A stretch of 64,000 nt of DNA from Prionace glauca (lineage: Eukaryota > Chordata > Chondrichthyes > Carcharhiniformes > Carcharhinidae): contig CM075760.1 of assembly GCA_037974335.1 (NCBI GenBank), positions 64,238,515 to 64,302,514 on the forward strand, given 5' to 3'. The position numbers were made by a program, and so were the translations under genes. Below are positions 25,801 to 33,844 of the stretch, one piece after another. The stretch's first letter is position 1; each line of letters opens with the position of its first letter. The notes beneath the pieces were generated by a model. That model made no database searches. It was given only the letters and a program-made list of their open reading frames with translations, and was not told the DNA's origin.

Positions 25801-27494
25801 AGTACACACTTACCTAAACATACGTGACTAGCTACACGGACACAAACACAAACATGTACATGCATACACACAATACGGACAGATAACATTTATGCAGGTC
25901 CAAAACATACACAAACAGATACACACACTCAAACAAATGCATGTCCTCACACGTTCACGCTGAAATGAATACAGATATAGAGACCCACAATGTTATACAC
26001 ATTATCACTTATACAGGGAAATAGATATAACAATATTAACACACTGCATATAGAGGAACAGAGAGCAAAATATTTTCACACAAACATGTGGATGCAAACA
26101 TTCACATGTTCCTTCAGAACAGAACACCACAGCACACAATACTACACTTGGAAACACAGCCATACATTGACACATTGTTATAAATAACTATCAACACGAC
26201 TTCACATGCACTAATATGTCAACGGATATACACACAAACGCACGGAGGAACAGACACACACAGAAAGAGAAGGAAACATTACTCGAGTGACACAAATTAA
26301 CACATTGAAACAGGCGGAAACACATGCACACGTTAAGAGTGGCATTAATAAATATACAGAGACTTCACACAATAATAGTCATATATCCACAATGTCTGAA
26401 GAATAAATTATACACACAGACACACAACTACACAAATCAACAAACATAGGCAAATGAACATGTTCATTATCCCTCATACACACAGATTAACTCAGGACCA
26501 AAAATTAATGCAGCTCAGGAAGTATTCACACACACACACACACACACACACAACAGACTCACAGACACACACACACACGCACTGACGCACACACACACAC
26601 ACACACACACACAGACTCACAGACACACACACACACAGACGCGCGCACACACATACAATCTTTAATACAAACGGCAGGTGAATGATGAAAGTAAAATTTA
26701 AATGTGAATTTGAATGGACATACACACCGATGACTATCCCAATTCTCAAAACACCGCCAAACACGTTGAGAAACTGAATTAAGCTCATGATTTACGAAAC
26801 ATTTCCACTGTAAATAAGCAAAGATTGGAAATTACATCCCAGATCTTCAATAGCAGCATTCACAGTTTACAGATCAGTCACCATCTGTGGAAACAATCAT
26901 TGACAGGGGAATGTTCCTCCAGATCAGTCAGAACATTCTTCAATAAGGGTTAGTGGCAAATAGTTCAAAATGAACTGATTCTCAAGAAAACACCTTCAGT
27001 GCTTTCTGACATGGACTCTCCAAGGAATACCAATAAGGATCAGGTGTGAAGATAGTTATGGAGATCTGTTACTGAGTGTCCTGAATTTAACAGGAGATAT
27101 ACATTGAAAATTAGACATGAGAATGAATGAACAGATTATAAAGGAGAACAGGGAAAAGAAAACAATGAGATTCCCTGGATAAATAAAGTAATCTAATTCC
27201 ATTTCCTGGCCTCTGTCCCCTAGACCCCACCGACCGCATCTGGATTGAAGACAGTGAGGATGATTACAGCAACATCTGGACAACCGCTTCCACATTCATC
27301 GTCCTGTTCTTCCTGAGCATTTTCTACAGCACTGCCGTCACTCTGGTGAAGGTGAGATGATTCAATTCACTCACATTTCACACTGACAGAATGGATTTGA
27401 AAAATCTCTCATTGTTTCACTGATTAAAAACATTAATGTCCCGCATCAGAAACATCTGCTTCAATATTGCCTCTTTATTTTACAGATCAAATGA
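7828..27494 (+). CDS. Complete IgM heavy-chain cluster (leader-VH-D-JH-CH1-CH4-TM1-TM2), germline configuration
   Basis: This is one autonomous V-D-J-C cluster of the kind that cartilaginous fish carry in many copies. It would give the mu heavy chain, secreted as polymeric antibody or held in the B-cell membrane as receptor. All parts are present in order on one strand over 20 kb: leader, VH, 23-RSS, 12-D-12, 23-RSS-JH, four C exons, tailpiece and two membrane exons. Every constant exon begins by completing a codon split after its first base, and I see no stop or frameshift. CH1 begins [15 protein letters not shown] and the tailpiece ends NSCQ, both hallmarks of shark IgM rather than IgW or IgNAR. 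Because V, D and J are unjoined, the gene is not expressible as antibody until RAG acts. Confidence 0.95.
8007..8315 (+). CDS. IgM VH segment exon
   Basis: The exon follows a TTTTTACAG acceptor and encodes the end of the signal peptide, then the variable domain beginning [20 protein letters not shown]. Framework landmarks are in place: first Cys in LTCKTSGF, Trp in [21 protein letters not shown], and the [10 protein letters not shown] box with the second Cys. The germline end (GGCGAGT) abuts the recombination heptamer at 8316. No stop or frameshift is present, so the segment looks usable. The CDR1 region is short (NTWIG) and CDR2 is [10 protein letters not shown], with several AGC/AGY-type codons that are typical AID targets (inference). 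It is paired by rearrangement with the D at 8691 and the JH at 9087. Confidence 0.95.
8316..8354 (+). promoter_or_regulatory. VH recombination signal, 22/23-bp spacer
   Basis: Heptamer CACAGTG (8316-8322, consensus) and nonamer ACAAAAACC (8345-8353), separated by 22 bp. The adjacent register CAAAAACCT gives 23. This is the long-spacer type found 3' of shark VH segments and pairs under the 12/23 rule with the 5' 12-RSS of the D. Confidence 0.92.
8663..8730 (+). promoter_or_regulatory. D segment with 12-bp-spacer RSS on both sides
   Basis: Nonamer AGTATTTGT (8663-8671), 12-bp spacer, heptamer CACTGTG (8684-8690), D core ATACCTGGATGG (8691-8702), heptamer CACAGCA (8703-8709), 12-bp spacer, nonamer ACAAAAACC (8722-8730). 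A 12/12 D can join directly to a 23-type VH and a 23-type JH. Shark IgM clusters usually carry D1 (12/12) and D2 (23/12). I found only this one between VH and JH. Confidence 0.92.
9048..9086 (+). promoter_or_regulatory. JH recombination signal, 23-bp spacer
   Basis: Nonamer GGTTATTGT (9048-9056), exactly 23 bp, then heptamer TACTGTG (9080-9086). One base in each element departs from consensus (GGTTTTTGT and CACTGTG), so the signal may be a little weaker than the VH and D signals. Confidence 0.9.
9087..9134 (+). CDS. IgM JH segment
   Basis: Encodes [15 protein letters not shown], with the invariant Trp-Gly-x-Gly of J segments, and ends at a G|GTAAGA donor. The leftover G joins CG of CH1 to make the Ala of ATPSVP, so the J-to-C splice is in phase. 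The segment is 48 bases long. It lies 762 bp from the VH coding end, the compact spacing typical of shark clusters. Confidence 0.93.
9135..13399. repeat. AT-rich proximal J-C intron with old internal tandem duplications
   Basis: Diverged copies are visible. About 9450-9880 matches 10035-10450 (shared phrases TTTAATCTCGGTG, TTTGATTCTGTTGA, GAGGAGATT). About 10400-10650 matches 11100-11330. About 11300-11600 matches 12620-12920 (CTGTTAGGGACATT, CCTGAATCTGTTAT, TTGATCAATNAGAATC). No coding signal is seen. Intronic enhancers can lie in such introns, but I cannot point to one. Confidence 0.6.
13400..13770 (+). repeat. Dispersed repeat (family C), longer copy
   Basis: Contains TTAGGCAGGGAGTTCCAGGA and GATTTTGACCCAGCGA-type phrases, ending near GGCTTTGCCCTGGATTGTGT. 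The 62-residue open frame here is part of the repeat. Confidence 0.6.
13950..14830. repeat. CA/TCTC simple-sequence region in the J-C intron
   Basis: Irregular CACACA, TCTCTCACAC and similar runs on the + strand. Open frames on either strand are low-complexity artefacts. Confidence 0.85.
14843..15432 (+). mobile_element. CR1-like LINE, 5'-truncated 3' end (young copy)
   Basis: After a short mixed start (14843-14900) the copy is open from about 14903 to a stop at 15324. It encodes the C-terminal end of a non-LTR reverse-transcriptase polyprotein, with [39 protein letters not shown] and [20 protein letters not shown]. The UTR follows and a TTATGTTC microsatellite tail ends the element. The C-terminal ~100 residues match those of the LINE in the receptor pseudogene at 62.94-63.37 kb exactly, so both copies are probably recent. 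Confidence 0.85.
15497..15705 (-). repeat. tRNA-type SINE (family A) fragment
   Basis: On the - strand it shows the tRNA-like head (GTGGCACAGTGATTGG), the GGTTTCCTTCGGATGCTCC body and the GTCCAAAGACG phrase. It lacks the 3' tail. Confidence 0.7.
15706..16225. other. J-C intron DNA, nothing recognised
   Basis: No convincing repeat, RNA or coding feature. Confidence 0.4.
16226..18690. repeat. CTCA-based satellite-like tract with higher-order repeats
   Basis: The + strand is dominated by CACTCACTCACCCTCA variants. A longer unit containing AATCGGGAAAAGATCGATGG recurs at about 16232, 16425 and 16712. The + strand is almost free of G outside those units, giving strong strand asymmetry. Open frames are artefacts of the repeat. 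Confidence 0.9.
18700..19490 (+). promoter_or_regulatory. G-rich purine tandem repeat in the J-C intron, switch-like
   Basis: Roughly 24-30 bp units of the type CAGAGAGCCAGGGGAAAGGG fill about 750 bp, about 1 kb 5' of CH1. GAGCT occurs nine times by my count (first at 18759, last near 19476), three of them as GAGCTGGGG (near 18908, 19209 and 19428). The coding, non-template strand is the G-rich one, as in mammalian switch regions, where GAGCT/GGGGT repeats support R-loops and AID action. The likeness is seen directly; a switch function is inference. Confidence 0.55.
19758..19885 (+). repeat. Penelope-like element terminus fragment
   Basis: Holds GTGGAGATGCCGGAG, CTCACAACACCAGGTTAAAG and TCCAACAGGTTTATTT, the same terminal sequence as the elements at 51.97, 53.3, 54.69 and 55.4 kb. 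On the - strand it retains a decayed hammerhead-like segment. Confidence 0.65.
20224..20375 (-). repeat. CR1/L2-like LINE 3' fragment
   Basis: Shows GGAGTAGGCCATTCGGCC and GACCCATATCCCTTCATCC, phrases of a LINE 3' end on the - strand, ending about 75 bp 5' of the CH1 exon. Confidence 0.65.
20452..20751 (+). CDS. IgM CH1 exon
   Basis: The first constant domain, 100 codons, between a TTTCCCAG acceptor and a T|GTAAGT donor. It begins [15 protein letters not shown]. The intradomain disulfide pair is Cys28 (TFGCLAMD) and Cys86 (RIDCEVRH), with core Trp42 (VTWKK). Cys15 is well placed for the light-chain bond. Cys81 is an additional cysteine next to the second core Cys, and I am not sure of its partner. 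The domain matches shark mu CH1, so the isotype call rests strongly on it. Confidence 0.95.
20888..21090 (-). repeat. LINE 3' fragment in the CH1-CH2 intron
   Basis: Holds ATAGAACATTACAGCGCAGT, CTTCGGCCCTCGATGTTG and TTAAAGTTGGCGAGTCCACA. A longer copy of the same end is at 56.47-56.81 kb. Confidence 0.7.
21156..21470 (+). CDS. IgM CH2 exon
   Basis: Second constant domain, 105 codons, acceptor TTTTCCTCAAG, donor G|GTAAGA. It reads [16 protein letters not shown] with core Cys30 (IIVCSIIDF), Trp44 (VSWLKNG) and Cys88 (VYTCQVTH). Cys61 is an extra cysteine that could form an inter-heavy-chain bond (inference). Two N-glycosylation sequons are visible, at Asn66 (NFS) and Asn100 (NIS). The acceptor is preceded by a long T-rich tract. 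Phase agrees with CH1 and CH3. Confidence 0.94.
21700..21950 (-). repeat. SINE-like repeat (family B) in the CH2-CH3 intron
   Basis: Shows CTGGAGTCACATGCATGCCA, a GATGGGATTCGAATCTGTG B-box-like sequence and TTGACAACACCATATACCAC. The tRNA-like head is at the 3' side, so the element lies on the - strand. Confidence 0.6.
22387..22695 (+). CDS. IgM CH3 exon
   Basis: Third constant domain, 103 codons, acceptor CATTCACAG, donor G|GTGAGC. It reads [16 protein letters not shown], then core Cys30 (LTCIISHA), Trp43 (VSWIRDR) and the second Cys in VFECVVSH. Cys5 lies in the linker, a position suited to inter-chain bonding (inference). Sequons include Asn40 (NVS) and the NIS of [10 protein letters not shown]. 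No defects seen. Confidence 0.94.
22735..23310 (+). mobile_element. CR1-like LINE fragment in the CH3-CH4 intron
   Basis: On the + strand it encodes decayed reverse-transcriptase C-terminal phrases ([15 protein letters not shown]-like, [20 protein letters not shown]-like). It ends with a CGAATGGCCTGATTCTGTGC tail near 23280-23310. The middle part (about 23100-23270) is unrecognised. Old and non-coding. Confidence 0.75.
23500..23891 (+). CDS. IgM CH4 exon with secretory tailpiece
   Basis: Fourth constant domain and the mu tailpiece. It reads [20 protein letters not shown] with core Cys29 (SLSCLVRGF), Trp in FVKWTVND and Cys in YSCVVGHEA. The tailpiece [20 protein letters not shown] follows and ends at TGA (23889-23891). 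The penultimate Cys and the NIS sequon are the features that let IgM polymerise and bind J chain. A second donor inside the exon (AGCG|GTAAAC at 23829/23830) is used for the membrane form. Sequons NSS, NRT and NIS are present. The choice between tailpiece and membrane splice gives secreted or receptor IgM. Confidence 0.96.
23919..23940 (+). terminator. Poly(A) signals for secreted mu mRNA
   Basis: AATAAA begins at 23919, with a further AATAAA at about 23929, only about 30-40 bp after the tailpiece stop. The position suits the secreted form. Use of this site competes with splicing from 23829 to TM1. Confidence 0.7.
23945..24960. other. CH4-TM intron, proximal part, nothing recognised
   Basis: No repeat family or coding feature that I can support. 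Short frames only. Confidence 0.4.
24970..26680. repeat. CA-rich simple-sequence tract in the CH4-TM intron
   Basis: About 1.7 kb of ACACAC, CACACT and ACATACAC runs on the + strand, densest at 25020-25260, 25625-25680 and 26525-26650. Long frames on both strands are low-complexity artefacts. It separates the secreted poly(A) site from the membrane exons. Confidence 0.9.
27224..27351 (+). CDS. IgM TM1 exon (membrane form)
   Basis: Acceptor CTGTCCCCTAG. The G left over from CH4 completes Asp, giving [20 protein letters not shown] and then the membrane span [20 protein letters not shown], ending TLVK. The extracellular part is acidic (EDSEDD), as in other mu chains. The polar TTAST and YST residues in the span fit pairing with the Ig-alpha/beta signalling dimer (family knowledge). 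It ends at AAG|GTGAGA in phase 0. Confidence 0.95.
27486..27494 (+). CDS. IgM TM2 exon (cytoplasmic tail end)
   Basis: After a TTTTACAG acceptor the exon encodes only Ile-Lys and TGA, so the cytoplasmic tail is about VKIK. Such minimal tails are normal for IgM, which signals through associated chains. The exon is too short to find by open frame. It is supported by phase and by the expected KxK-type ending. Confidence 0.88.
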   Translation: MK

Positions 27495-27960
27495 TGGGTT
27501 GAATTTTGGACGCTGCAGATTTCCCTCAGCTGATTATAAAGATCTGTGTATGGCTCCAATACAGTATCTGCTCTCGGTGAATCTATCAGTAAATTTCTCT
27601 CAGTTTATCATTCTGGATCTGTAACTGAGGCAACAATAGACATTATTTCAGTTTTCAGTGTGAAAAGTACGAGTTTTTTTGTTATAATGTTATTGTGGTT
27701 AATAGTTTCCCCCCTAGTTTAAATTTCATGTATAAATAATTTCTCATTCCTTATTCACGTTTGTTAATTCCTCTTTCTATTAAGGATCTGTATTCTCTTT
27801 TTGGTGTATGTAACAGATGTACAAATATTGACGGATTCTCTGTACATGTCTCCTGTTCTCAATGTGAACCTCGATCGCTATGTTCACTTTCCTAACTTTA
27901 AAAAAACAATTTCACTGTAAAATATTCTCTGAATTTTTAAATAAACTTTGAATAAAAATT
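27495..27960 (+). terminator. Membrane mu 3' UTR with two AATAAA signals
   Basis: AT-rich 3' UTR. AATAAA occurs at 27940-27945 and again at 27951-27956, the likely poly(A) signals for the membrane mRNA. This marks the 3' limit of the cluster. Confidence 0.75.
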
Positions 27961-28244
27961 TAACCATCCCTGTCTTGGCTTAATTCCGTTCTCCTAAACC
28001 CATCAACTCCGCTCCATTTCCCTATTACACGGTTCTCCCCCCACCTTTCCCAGACAAGCATGTCCCCTGCAGTCATGGGTGGGATGTGGTTGAACTCAGG
28101 ACCCTTTAGAGACAGAGTCACTGCGCCACCCAGTGACCCACTGGTGTAAAGACACCTTCATCTCTGCCTTTTTCTGATCAAATCCAGAGACAGAATGAGA
28201 GAAGAATGAGGAGAAACTCGCTGAATTCACTCATAAACTGGTCT

Positions 28245-28690
28245 GTCATGGAGTTTAGAAGGATGAGGGGGGATGTTATAGAGACGTATAAGATAATGAA
28301 AGGGATGGATAGGGTAGAGGGAGAGAGATTCTTCCCACTTAGAAAGGATAGCAGGACTAGAGAGCACAGCCTCAAGATAAGGGGGGGGGGGGGGGGGAGA
28401 GGTATACTTTAGATCAGAGTTGAGGAGGAACTTCTTCACTCAAAGGGGTGGTGAATCTCTGGAATTCTCTGCCCATTGAAGTGGTGGAGGCTACCTCGTT
28501 GAATATATTTAAGACACGGGTAGATTTTGACAGACAAGGGAATTAAGGATTATGGGGAGAAAGCGGGAAAGTGGAACTGATCCACTTCAGATCAGCCATG
28601 ATCTTATTGAATGGCGGGGCAGACTCGAAGGGCTAGATGGCCTACTCCTGCTCCTATTTCTCATGTTCCTTTCTTATGTCCTTATGGAGG
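28245..28690 (+). mobile_element. CR1-like LINE 3' end
   Basis: Holds [33 protein letters not shown], a long G run, and the usual UTR and tail (CTACTCCTGCTCCTATTTCT). It resembles the copy at 14.84-15.43 kb with more changes. Confidence 0.8.
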
Positions 28691-28964
28691 ACCAGCAGCA
28701 TTTAAACTACCTTAACCTTGTCTGATTCCCCTTAGTCCGCCAGAAATGCGAAATGAATTTGCTCCGAATCTTCACTCCAGGGCATGTAGAAATATTGTGT
28801 TTCATGTGTTCAAGCAGGCACTAACTGACCGAACGTAAGGCAGAATGTAAAATCAGTGGACTGGATGCAGGAGGAAAACACGGGAATAATTCCAGAGATC
28901 AGAAACTTCAGTGACGAATATATTTTGGAGAGTTTCGGACTATTTCCTTGACAGAAAGTTGCTG

Positions 28965-29215
28965 ATGTGACTTTAATGAGGCATTCAAAATCCTGAGGGG
29001 TCTTGACAGAGTAGATAGAGAGAAACTTTCAATAGCAGAAGGATTTTGACACAGAGGGCACGGGTTGAAGTAAATTGGTGAAGGAAACATGGAGACATCA
29101 CGAAAAAACATTTTCAGACATTGAGTGATCCAGATCTGGAATGTCCTGTTTGAGAGTGTGATGCAGGCACAGCCAATTAATGGGTTCAAAATGGGATTGG
29201 ATAATTGTCTGAAAA
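28965..29215 (+). mobile_element. Old CR1-like LINE C-terminal fragment
   Basis: The + strand reads FKILRGLDRVDREKLS-like and then HRGHGLK-like phrases with several stops, so it is decayed. Confidence 0.6.
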
Positions 29216-29407
29216 TGAACTAAATGCGAGACTGTGGGGTACAGAGTGTTATTGGATGAATTGGTCCTTTAGAGGGCCAACGCACACATGACGCTTCAAA
29301 ATGGCCTTCTTCTCTGCTGTAAGTTCTCTATCAATGTTGAAAGGGTAACAGTGGCATCGTGGTAATATCTCTGCCAGAGTAATTCCGAGGTAGGCAAATT
29401 TCTCAAC

Positions 29408-29732
29408 ATATATATTGATCCTGATAAATGCGAGGTGATGCATTTTGGAAGGAATAATGTAGAGGGGAGTTACATGATAAGTGGTAGACCGGTTAAGAGT
29501 ATAGAAATGCAGAGGGACCCGGGACTGCAAGTGCTCAAGTCTCTGAAGGTGGCAACACAGGTGGAGAAGGTTGCGAAGAAAGCTTACCGAATGGTAGCCT
29601 TTATATGAAGGTGTATATAGTATAAGGGCTGACATCTAATGCTGCAGTTGTACAGTACGTTGTTTAGACCGCATTTGGAGCACTGCGTCCAGTTCTGGTT
29701 ACCTTACTACCGGAAGGACGTGGAGACCCTGC
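29408..29732 (+). mobile_element. CR1-like LINE reverse-transcriptase fragment
   Basis: Encodes PDKCEVMHFGRNNVEGSYMI-like, ALKVATQVEKVAKKAYRMV-like and [20 protein letters not shown]-like phrases with stops. It is cut at 29732, the outer edge of the left arm of the inverted duplication. Confidence 0.7.
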
Positions 29733-29879
29733 TGCTGTGACAATGCACCCCCTTGTTTAAACACTCTGCAATGCTGAGACTGGGGAGAGGAGTGAACAAC
29801 AGGGCAGCATTGCAGCTTCTCTCCCCCCATTGAAACTGGGATTGTTGCTCCATCTGCTGCACCATCCCCACGACATCCA

Positions 29880-30010
29880 CTGGGGGCAATCTGGACAATG
29901 GGCTGCAGGCAGACCTCACTGCGCCTGCGCCAAAATCACACCCACCCACCGCCGGCGGCCGGCTGGCGTTGCCAGAGGAGACGGCGACCCGAGCGCTGCA
30001 CTCTGGGGGA
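29880..30010 (-). promoter_or_regulatory. CpG-rich promoter-like block, outer (left arm)
   Basis: GC-rich with CTGCGCCTGCGCC (NRF1-like), GCCGGCGGCCGGC and CTCTGGCAACGCC. It corresponds to 47.40-47.56 kb in the right arm, where a cleaner exon-donor arrangement survives. On the - strand the donor counterpart here reads GGCG|GTGGGT. No coding exon is identified. Confidence 0.5.
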
Positions 30011-30159
30011 ATTCCCCTCCTGCACATGCGCCCAGACAGTTACATTTTAATCTTTTAATATTTTGAATCTTGATGATTATTATTCACATCCTCACCCGTC
30101 AGATTTTCGGTTCCTTCTCCATTCGGGAAAATAGTTTCTGTTTTTATACCGTCTGTTTT

Positions 30160-30560
30160 TCAATCACATCCGCGCGGTGCGCTCTGGGAAAATACTACAG
30201 CACATGCGCGGTTCTGCCACCTGCCTCTTTATAAAAATATGTATTTAATTTAATTTAATTTATTTAATTTATTTAATCCCGCTCCGGGCGGGATTCCCGG
30301 TGGGAATTTCTCTCACTTTCTACATTTCTGAACCGTCGCTTTTTCCTCGACGGGGGGGAGGGGCTGAAGGTGACGTCACCTCAATATGGCGGCTGTCCGC
30401 CTCTCTGCAGGCCTCGGATTTTCCGCCAACGAGCAGCGGCAGGGCTGGAGCGGGCAAGAGGAGACACTGGGAGGATCAGCGCCCGGGCGTGTTACAGCGA
30501 CCCCCGGTGGTCTGGAAGGGAAATAGCAGCAGCGCAGTCTCTGCCCAAAGGCTTCCCCAG
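30160..30560. promoter_or_regulatory. CpG-rich promoter-like block, inner (left arm)
   Basis: Contains GCGCGGTGCGCTC, CATGCGCGG (NRF1-like), a perfect CRE palindrome TGACGTCA (30371-30378) and AATATGGCGGC (YY1-like), then GC-rich sequence to about 30560. It corresponds to 46.85-47.25 kb. The features are those of a TATA-less vertebrate promoter; the gene it would serve is not visible. Confidence 0.5.
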
Positions 30561-30939
30561 TTCAGCTGCTCAGAGACACTGGGAACCTCTTCAACTGGAA
30601 ACTTCAGCTTCTCACATTCATCCCCTGTGTTCAGTCATTGTTTAATAGACAACCTCTATACTAAATCAGAAACAACTTGTTCACATTAAAGGGGATGGGA
30701 ATCTGAACCATTTTGCTCAAAAGGCTCTGCTTGCTTTGAAATTTCAATTGAAATGTTCAAGATGAGAATTTATAGATACAAGTCATGTTGTATGTGGAAC
30801 GCTCATGATGCCACAATAAGATCAGTACAGACACCTCACAGGGTTGTGTGAGTGGAGAAGATGTCAGAGATGAAGTGGCTAAATATAGAGCTACAGGGTC
30901 TGAGGCTCAGTTTGGATAAAGAAAAATGGCAGTACAAAG

Positions 30940-31265
30940 AACAGAGAAAATTACAGCCCAAGATCATACCATTCGGCCCTTCAAACCTTCACTGACCATG
31001 TTGTCCGACTTAACTAAAACCCCCTATCCTTCCGGGACCATATCCCTCTATTCCCATCCTATTTATGTATTTGTCAAGTGATGTAAAAGTCACAACTGCA
31101 TCCGCTTCTACTATCTCTCCCCGGCAGCGAGTTCCAGGAACCCCCTACTCTCTGTGCAAACAATCTGCCATGTCCATCTCCTTTAAACCTTGCCCCTCGC
31201 ACCTTAAAGCATGCCTTCATCGGCCGGGGCATTTTGTTCCTGAACATTATCTGAATCACGATGTT
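30940..31265 (-). mobile_element. CR1-like LINE 3' fragment (left arm copy)
   Basis: On the - strand it encodes ARFKGDGHGRLFAQRVGGSWNSLPGR and the 3' UTR. The matching copy on the + strand lies at 46.17-46.49 kb, so the LINE was present before the duplication. Confidence 0.8.
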
Positions 31266-31880
31266 ACGCCCATAGTATCTTCGCTCTGGCCTCGGCCTGA
31301 AATGCTTTGTGTCAAATAAGAAATGATAAATTGTTTGATGCAATGCCAGAAAAGAAACTTCCCTATTTTGACACCTGCACATATCAGCAAGTCATCCAGT
31401 CTACAAGACAATTTAATAGGTTTAGGTGCAGACTAACATAGTTAATCACCATCTGAAACATGCTAGGGTGAGGGAAGTCTATGATTTCAGTTTGGTGCTG
31501 AATATTATCAGAATCTCGATGTTACAGTCATATTATCTTTGCTCTGACCTCAGCTTGAACTGCTTTCTCCAAAATCAGAAATGCTGAATTTTATGAAAAT
31601 ATTTACAAAATAGTGTAAATTCTCTAAGACATGTTGAATTCTGTCCAAAATGTATTTGAGTTTAGCATTTATTTAATATCCTAATCTTATTAAATTATTG
31701 TTTTCAAGGAAAAAAACTTAAAATAGTCGGTTGCTCTTCATTAGCAATTTCCTAACATTACTTTCTCCAGAGAAGCTGAAAATATGCTTGCCACCATTTG
31801 TCTGAATACGTATAAAGCGATTAAATACCTTTTTCATCGAAAGTAACAAGGAATTTGTGAACACCTTTTAAAACTTTGCA
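31266..31880. other. Left-arm spacer, nothing recognised
   Basis: AT-rich DNA matched by 45.54-46.16 kb in the other arm. No RNA or protein feature seen. Confidence 0.45.
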
Positions 31881-31940
31881 CTGAGCGAACCAAGAATCTT
31901 CTGATGCGTAGTCAGACGCGTTACCCATTGCGCCACATGG
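31881..31940 (-). pseudogene. tRNA-Arg pseudogene, anticodon ACG retained
   Basis: On the - strand it carries TGTGGCGCAATGGGTAACGC (D arm) and TCTGACTACGCATCAGA, an anticodon arm with loop CTACGCA, so anticodon ACG. The T arm is cut short after GGTTCG, and no acceptor stem forms. The right-arm counterpart is at 45475-45536. Confidence 0.75.
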
Positions 31941-32203
31941 GAAAGTGGGATAGTTGTTACATATTAGCTCGACGTTTCGGAAGTTTCAGGCAGAAACATT
32001 GTGAAAAAGTTTGCGTTTACTTGTGAGGAAAAGGTCCATTATTGGGATTGTCTTTATTCATTTACGATCATCCCTAATTGCCCTTGAATTGAGTAACAGC
32101 AGCTGAACGGGCTGGCAAATTCTCCTCTCGAATAGGACTTGGTGATAAATTTAAATGAAACGCCCTTCAGCCAATCCATCATCTGTATTTGCAAATTAAA
32201 ACA

Positions 32204-32275
32204 AGGCTCTGCCGAGATTTGAACTCGGATCGCTGGATTCAGAGTCCAGAGTGCTCACCATTACACCACAGAACC
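32204..32275 (-). tRNA. tRNA-Gln (CTG), left arm
   Basis: 72 nt, - strand. Acceptor GGTTCTG pairs with CAGAGCC (one G-T), with discriminator T. The anticodon stem CTGGA/TCCAG is perfect around loop CTCTGAA, and the T arm is CCGAG-TTCAAAT-CTCGG. A TTTT run follows about 4 bp downstream. It looks functional. The right-arm copy is at 45133-45204. Confidence 0.93.
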
Positions 32276-32670
32276 CAACACATGCGCAGCGCCTCAAAAT
32301 CGTGGATCAATACTTGTGCCAATTTGAACAGCAGGGAGAAATATCAGTCCCGTTGCACAATTATTCATATTTATATTTCCCTTGCTGGTTCCTCCTGTAA
32401 AAATGAGTAGGCTACTTTCCACTGCATTAAATTTCACTGTAACTGACCACATTCAAACACCAATGTTTGCATCGAACTGACATAAACCTTACTGCAGTAA
32501 ATCCATTGAACAACATCAGCTTATCACAGCTCTGCTTTCATCACACTGGAAGTCAATGTGAAAATATGAACAATTTCAAATCTTAACAGACAGGAAGGAG
32601 TGTTTAAGTGCGGACAATTGGCGCTGTGCACATTCCTGTAATCAGTATCTGGGAGAATCAGGCAGATGGG

Positions 32671-32708
32671 ATCCTGGTGGTCTCGTGGTGAGGATTCATT
32701 GCTTTCAG
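32671..32708 (+). pseudogene. tRNA-Glu 5' half, relic (left arm)
   Basis: The segment TCCTGGTGGTCTCGTGGTGA followed by GGATTCATTGCTTTCA matches the 5' half of tRNA-Glu (compare 36226). The 3' half is missing. The reverse-strand partner is at 44701-44741. Confidence 0.65.
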
Positions 32709-32754
32709 ATGTCGCAGACTGGCCTCGATATATGAAGATTTAATGCATTTTTTA

Positions 32755-32880
32755 ACGTAAGAGTAAAAAGCTTTGGGGTTTTCCTTTATCCAACTTGGCA
32801 AGGACTTCTCATGCCCCCTCCTAGCTCTCCGAAGCCCTATTTTTAACTCATTCCGAGTTAACTTGTAACCCTATATAGGT
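32755..32880 (-). mobile_element. LINE inter-domain fragment (left arm)
   Basis: The - strand carries the same sequence as 44.53-44.70 kb, where RIKENPKAFYSYVKN is readable. This is the stretch between endonuclease and reverse transcriptase in CR1-like LINEs. Confidence 0.65.
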
Positions 32881-33333
32881 GTTATCAAGTGTTGACAGTG
32901 GAAGTTTGGCCTGGTGTCGCACTGGGTACCAGCTTTGAAGAAATGTAGCAACTGAAAGCTTTTGCAGAATGGCATGAGGCGTATTGTAGTGATATGGGTT
33001 GAGTGGAAGAAATAGTGTGCAAATAATTTGAACAAGTTTTAAGCGTGTTTAGACTGATGTGGTGAAAGCAGAGGCATTTTTGGGAGAGTGAGGCTGTGTG
33101 AGAGGGGCATTGTTGCAGAGTGCTTGTGTTTTGGAGGAAGGTTGAAAGTTTGAGATGCGGTTGTGAATGAAAGGAAGGTGTTAACAGCATGAGAGACTTG
33201 TGCGATGTTGTGTGTGAGATTTGAGTGAGAGCATTTGTGGGCATTTGGGGAATGAAAGGACAAAATCAGGAAATTACAATGCTGCTGAGTGTGAAGGAAG
33301 AGAGAGCATGTGGGAATCTCACTAGCAAGAGCA

Positions 33334-33404
33334 GCATTGATGGTTCAGTGGTAGAATTCTCGCCTGCCACGCGGGAGGCCCGGGTTCGATTCCCGGCCAA
33401 TGCA
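33334..33404 (+). tRNA. tRNA-Gly (GCC), left arm
   Basis: 71 nt. D arm GGTTCAGTGGTAGAATTC, anticodon loop CTGCCAC (anticodon GCC), T arm CCGGG-TTCGATT-CCCGG. The acceptor pairs except for A7 opposite C66. Probably functional, with one acceptor mismatch. The right-arm counterpart at 44007-44077 has a different anticodon. Confidence 0.92.
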
Positions 33405-33787
33405 AAGTCCCTTCATTCTCTGTTCACTCTCTATATTGAAGCGAATATCCTGCTAAAATTAGGAGAAAACAAGGGGAAATATTAAATCTTGAGGGAAATG
33501 GATCGCAATGTTGTTATTGATGATTGAGTGGCAAGTACTGGATCGTTAGGCTACTTGTGGTTCGTTCCCTTGACTCCTTTTCAATTCCTCCCTGTGATAA
33601 GATACATGGATTTATTTTACCTGCCCGTTCATAGGAGGAAGGGAATAACCAACACTCTACAGCAGTGCTGAAGGATCAACGGAACTAAAGAGACTTGTAT
33701 AGAATTGTAAACAGTGCCGTCATGCTGCAGTTCTGGAACAGGTTTTCGTCACACTAGTTTAGAATATACGTAACTGCTGTCGTCTCA

Positions 33788-33808
33788 GTCTCTGTGGCGC
33801 AATTGGTC

Positions 33809-33844
<36 letters not shown>

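Noticed and set aside
24891-25831. Thr/His-rich and Cys/Val-rich frames
   Set aside because: Translation of CA repeats on either strand.
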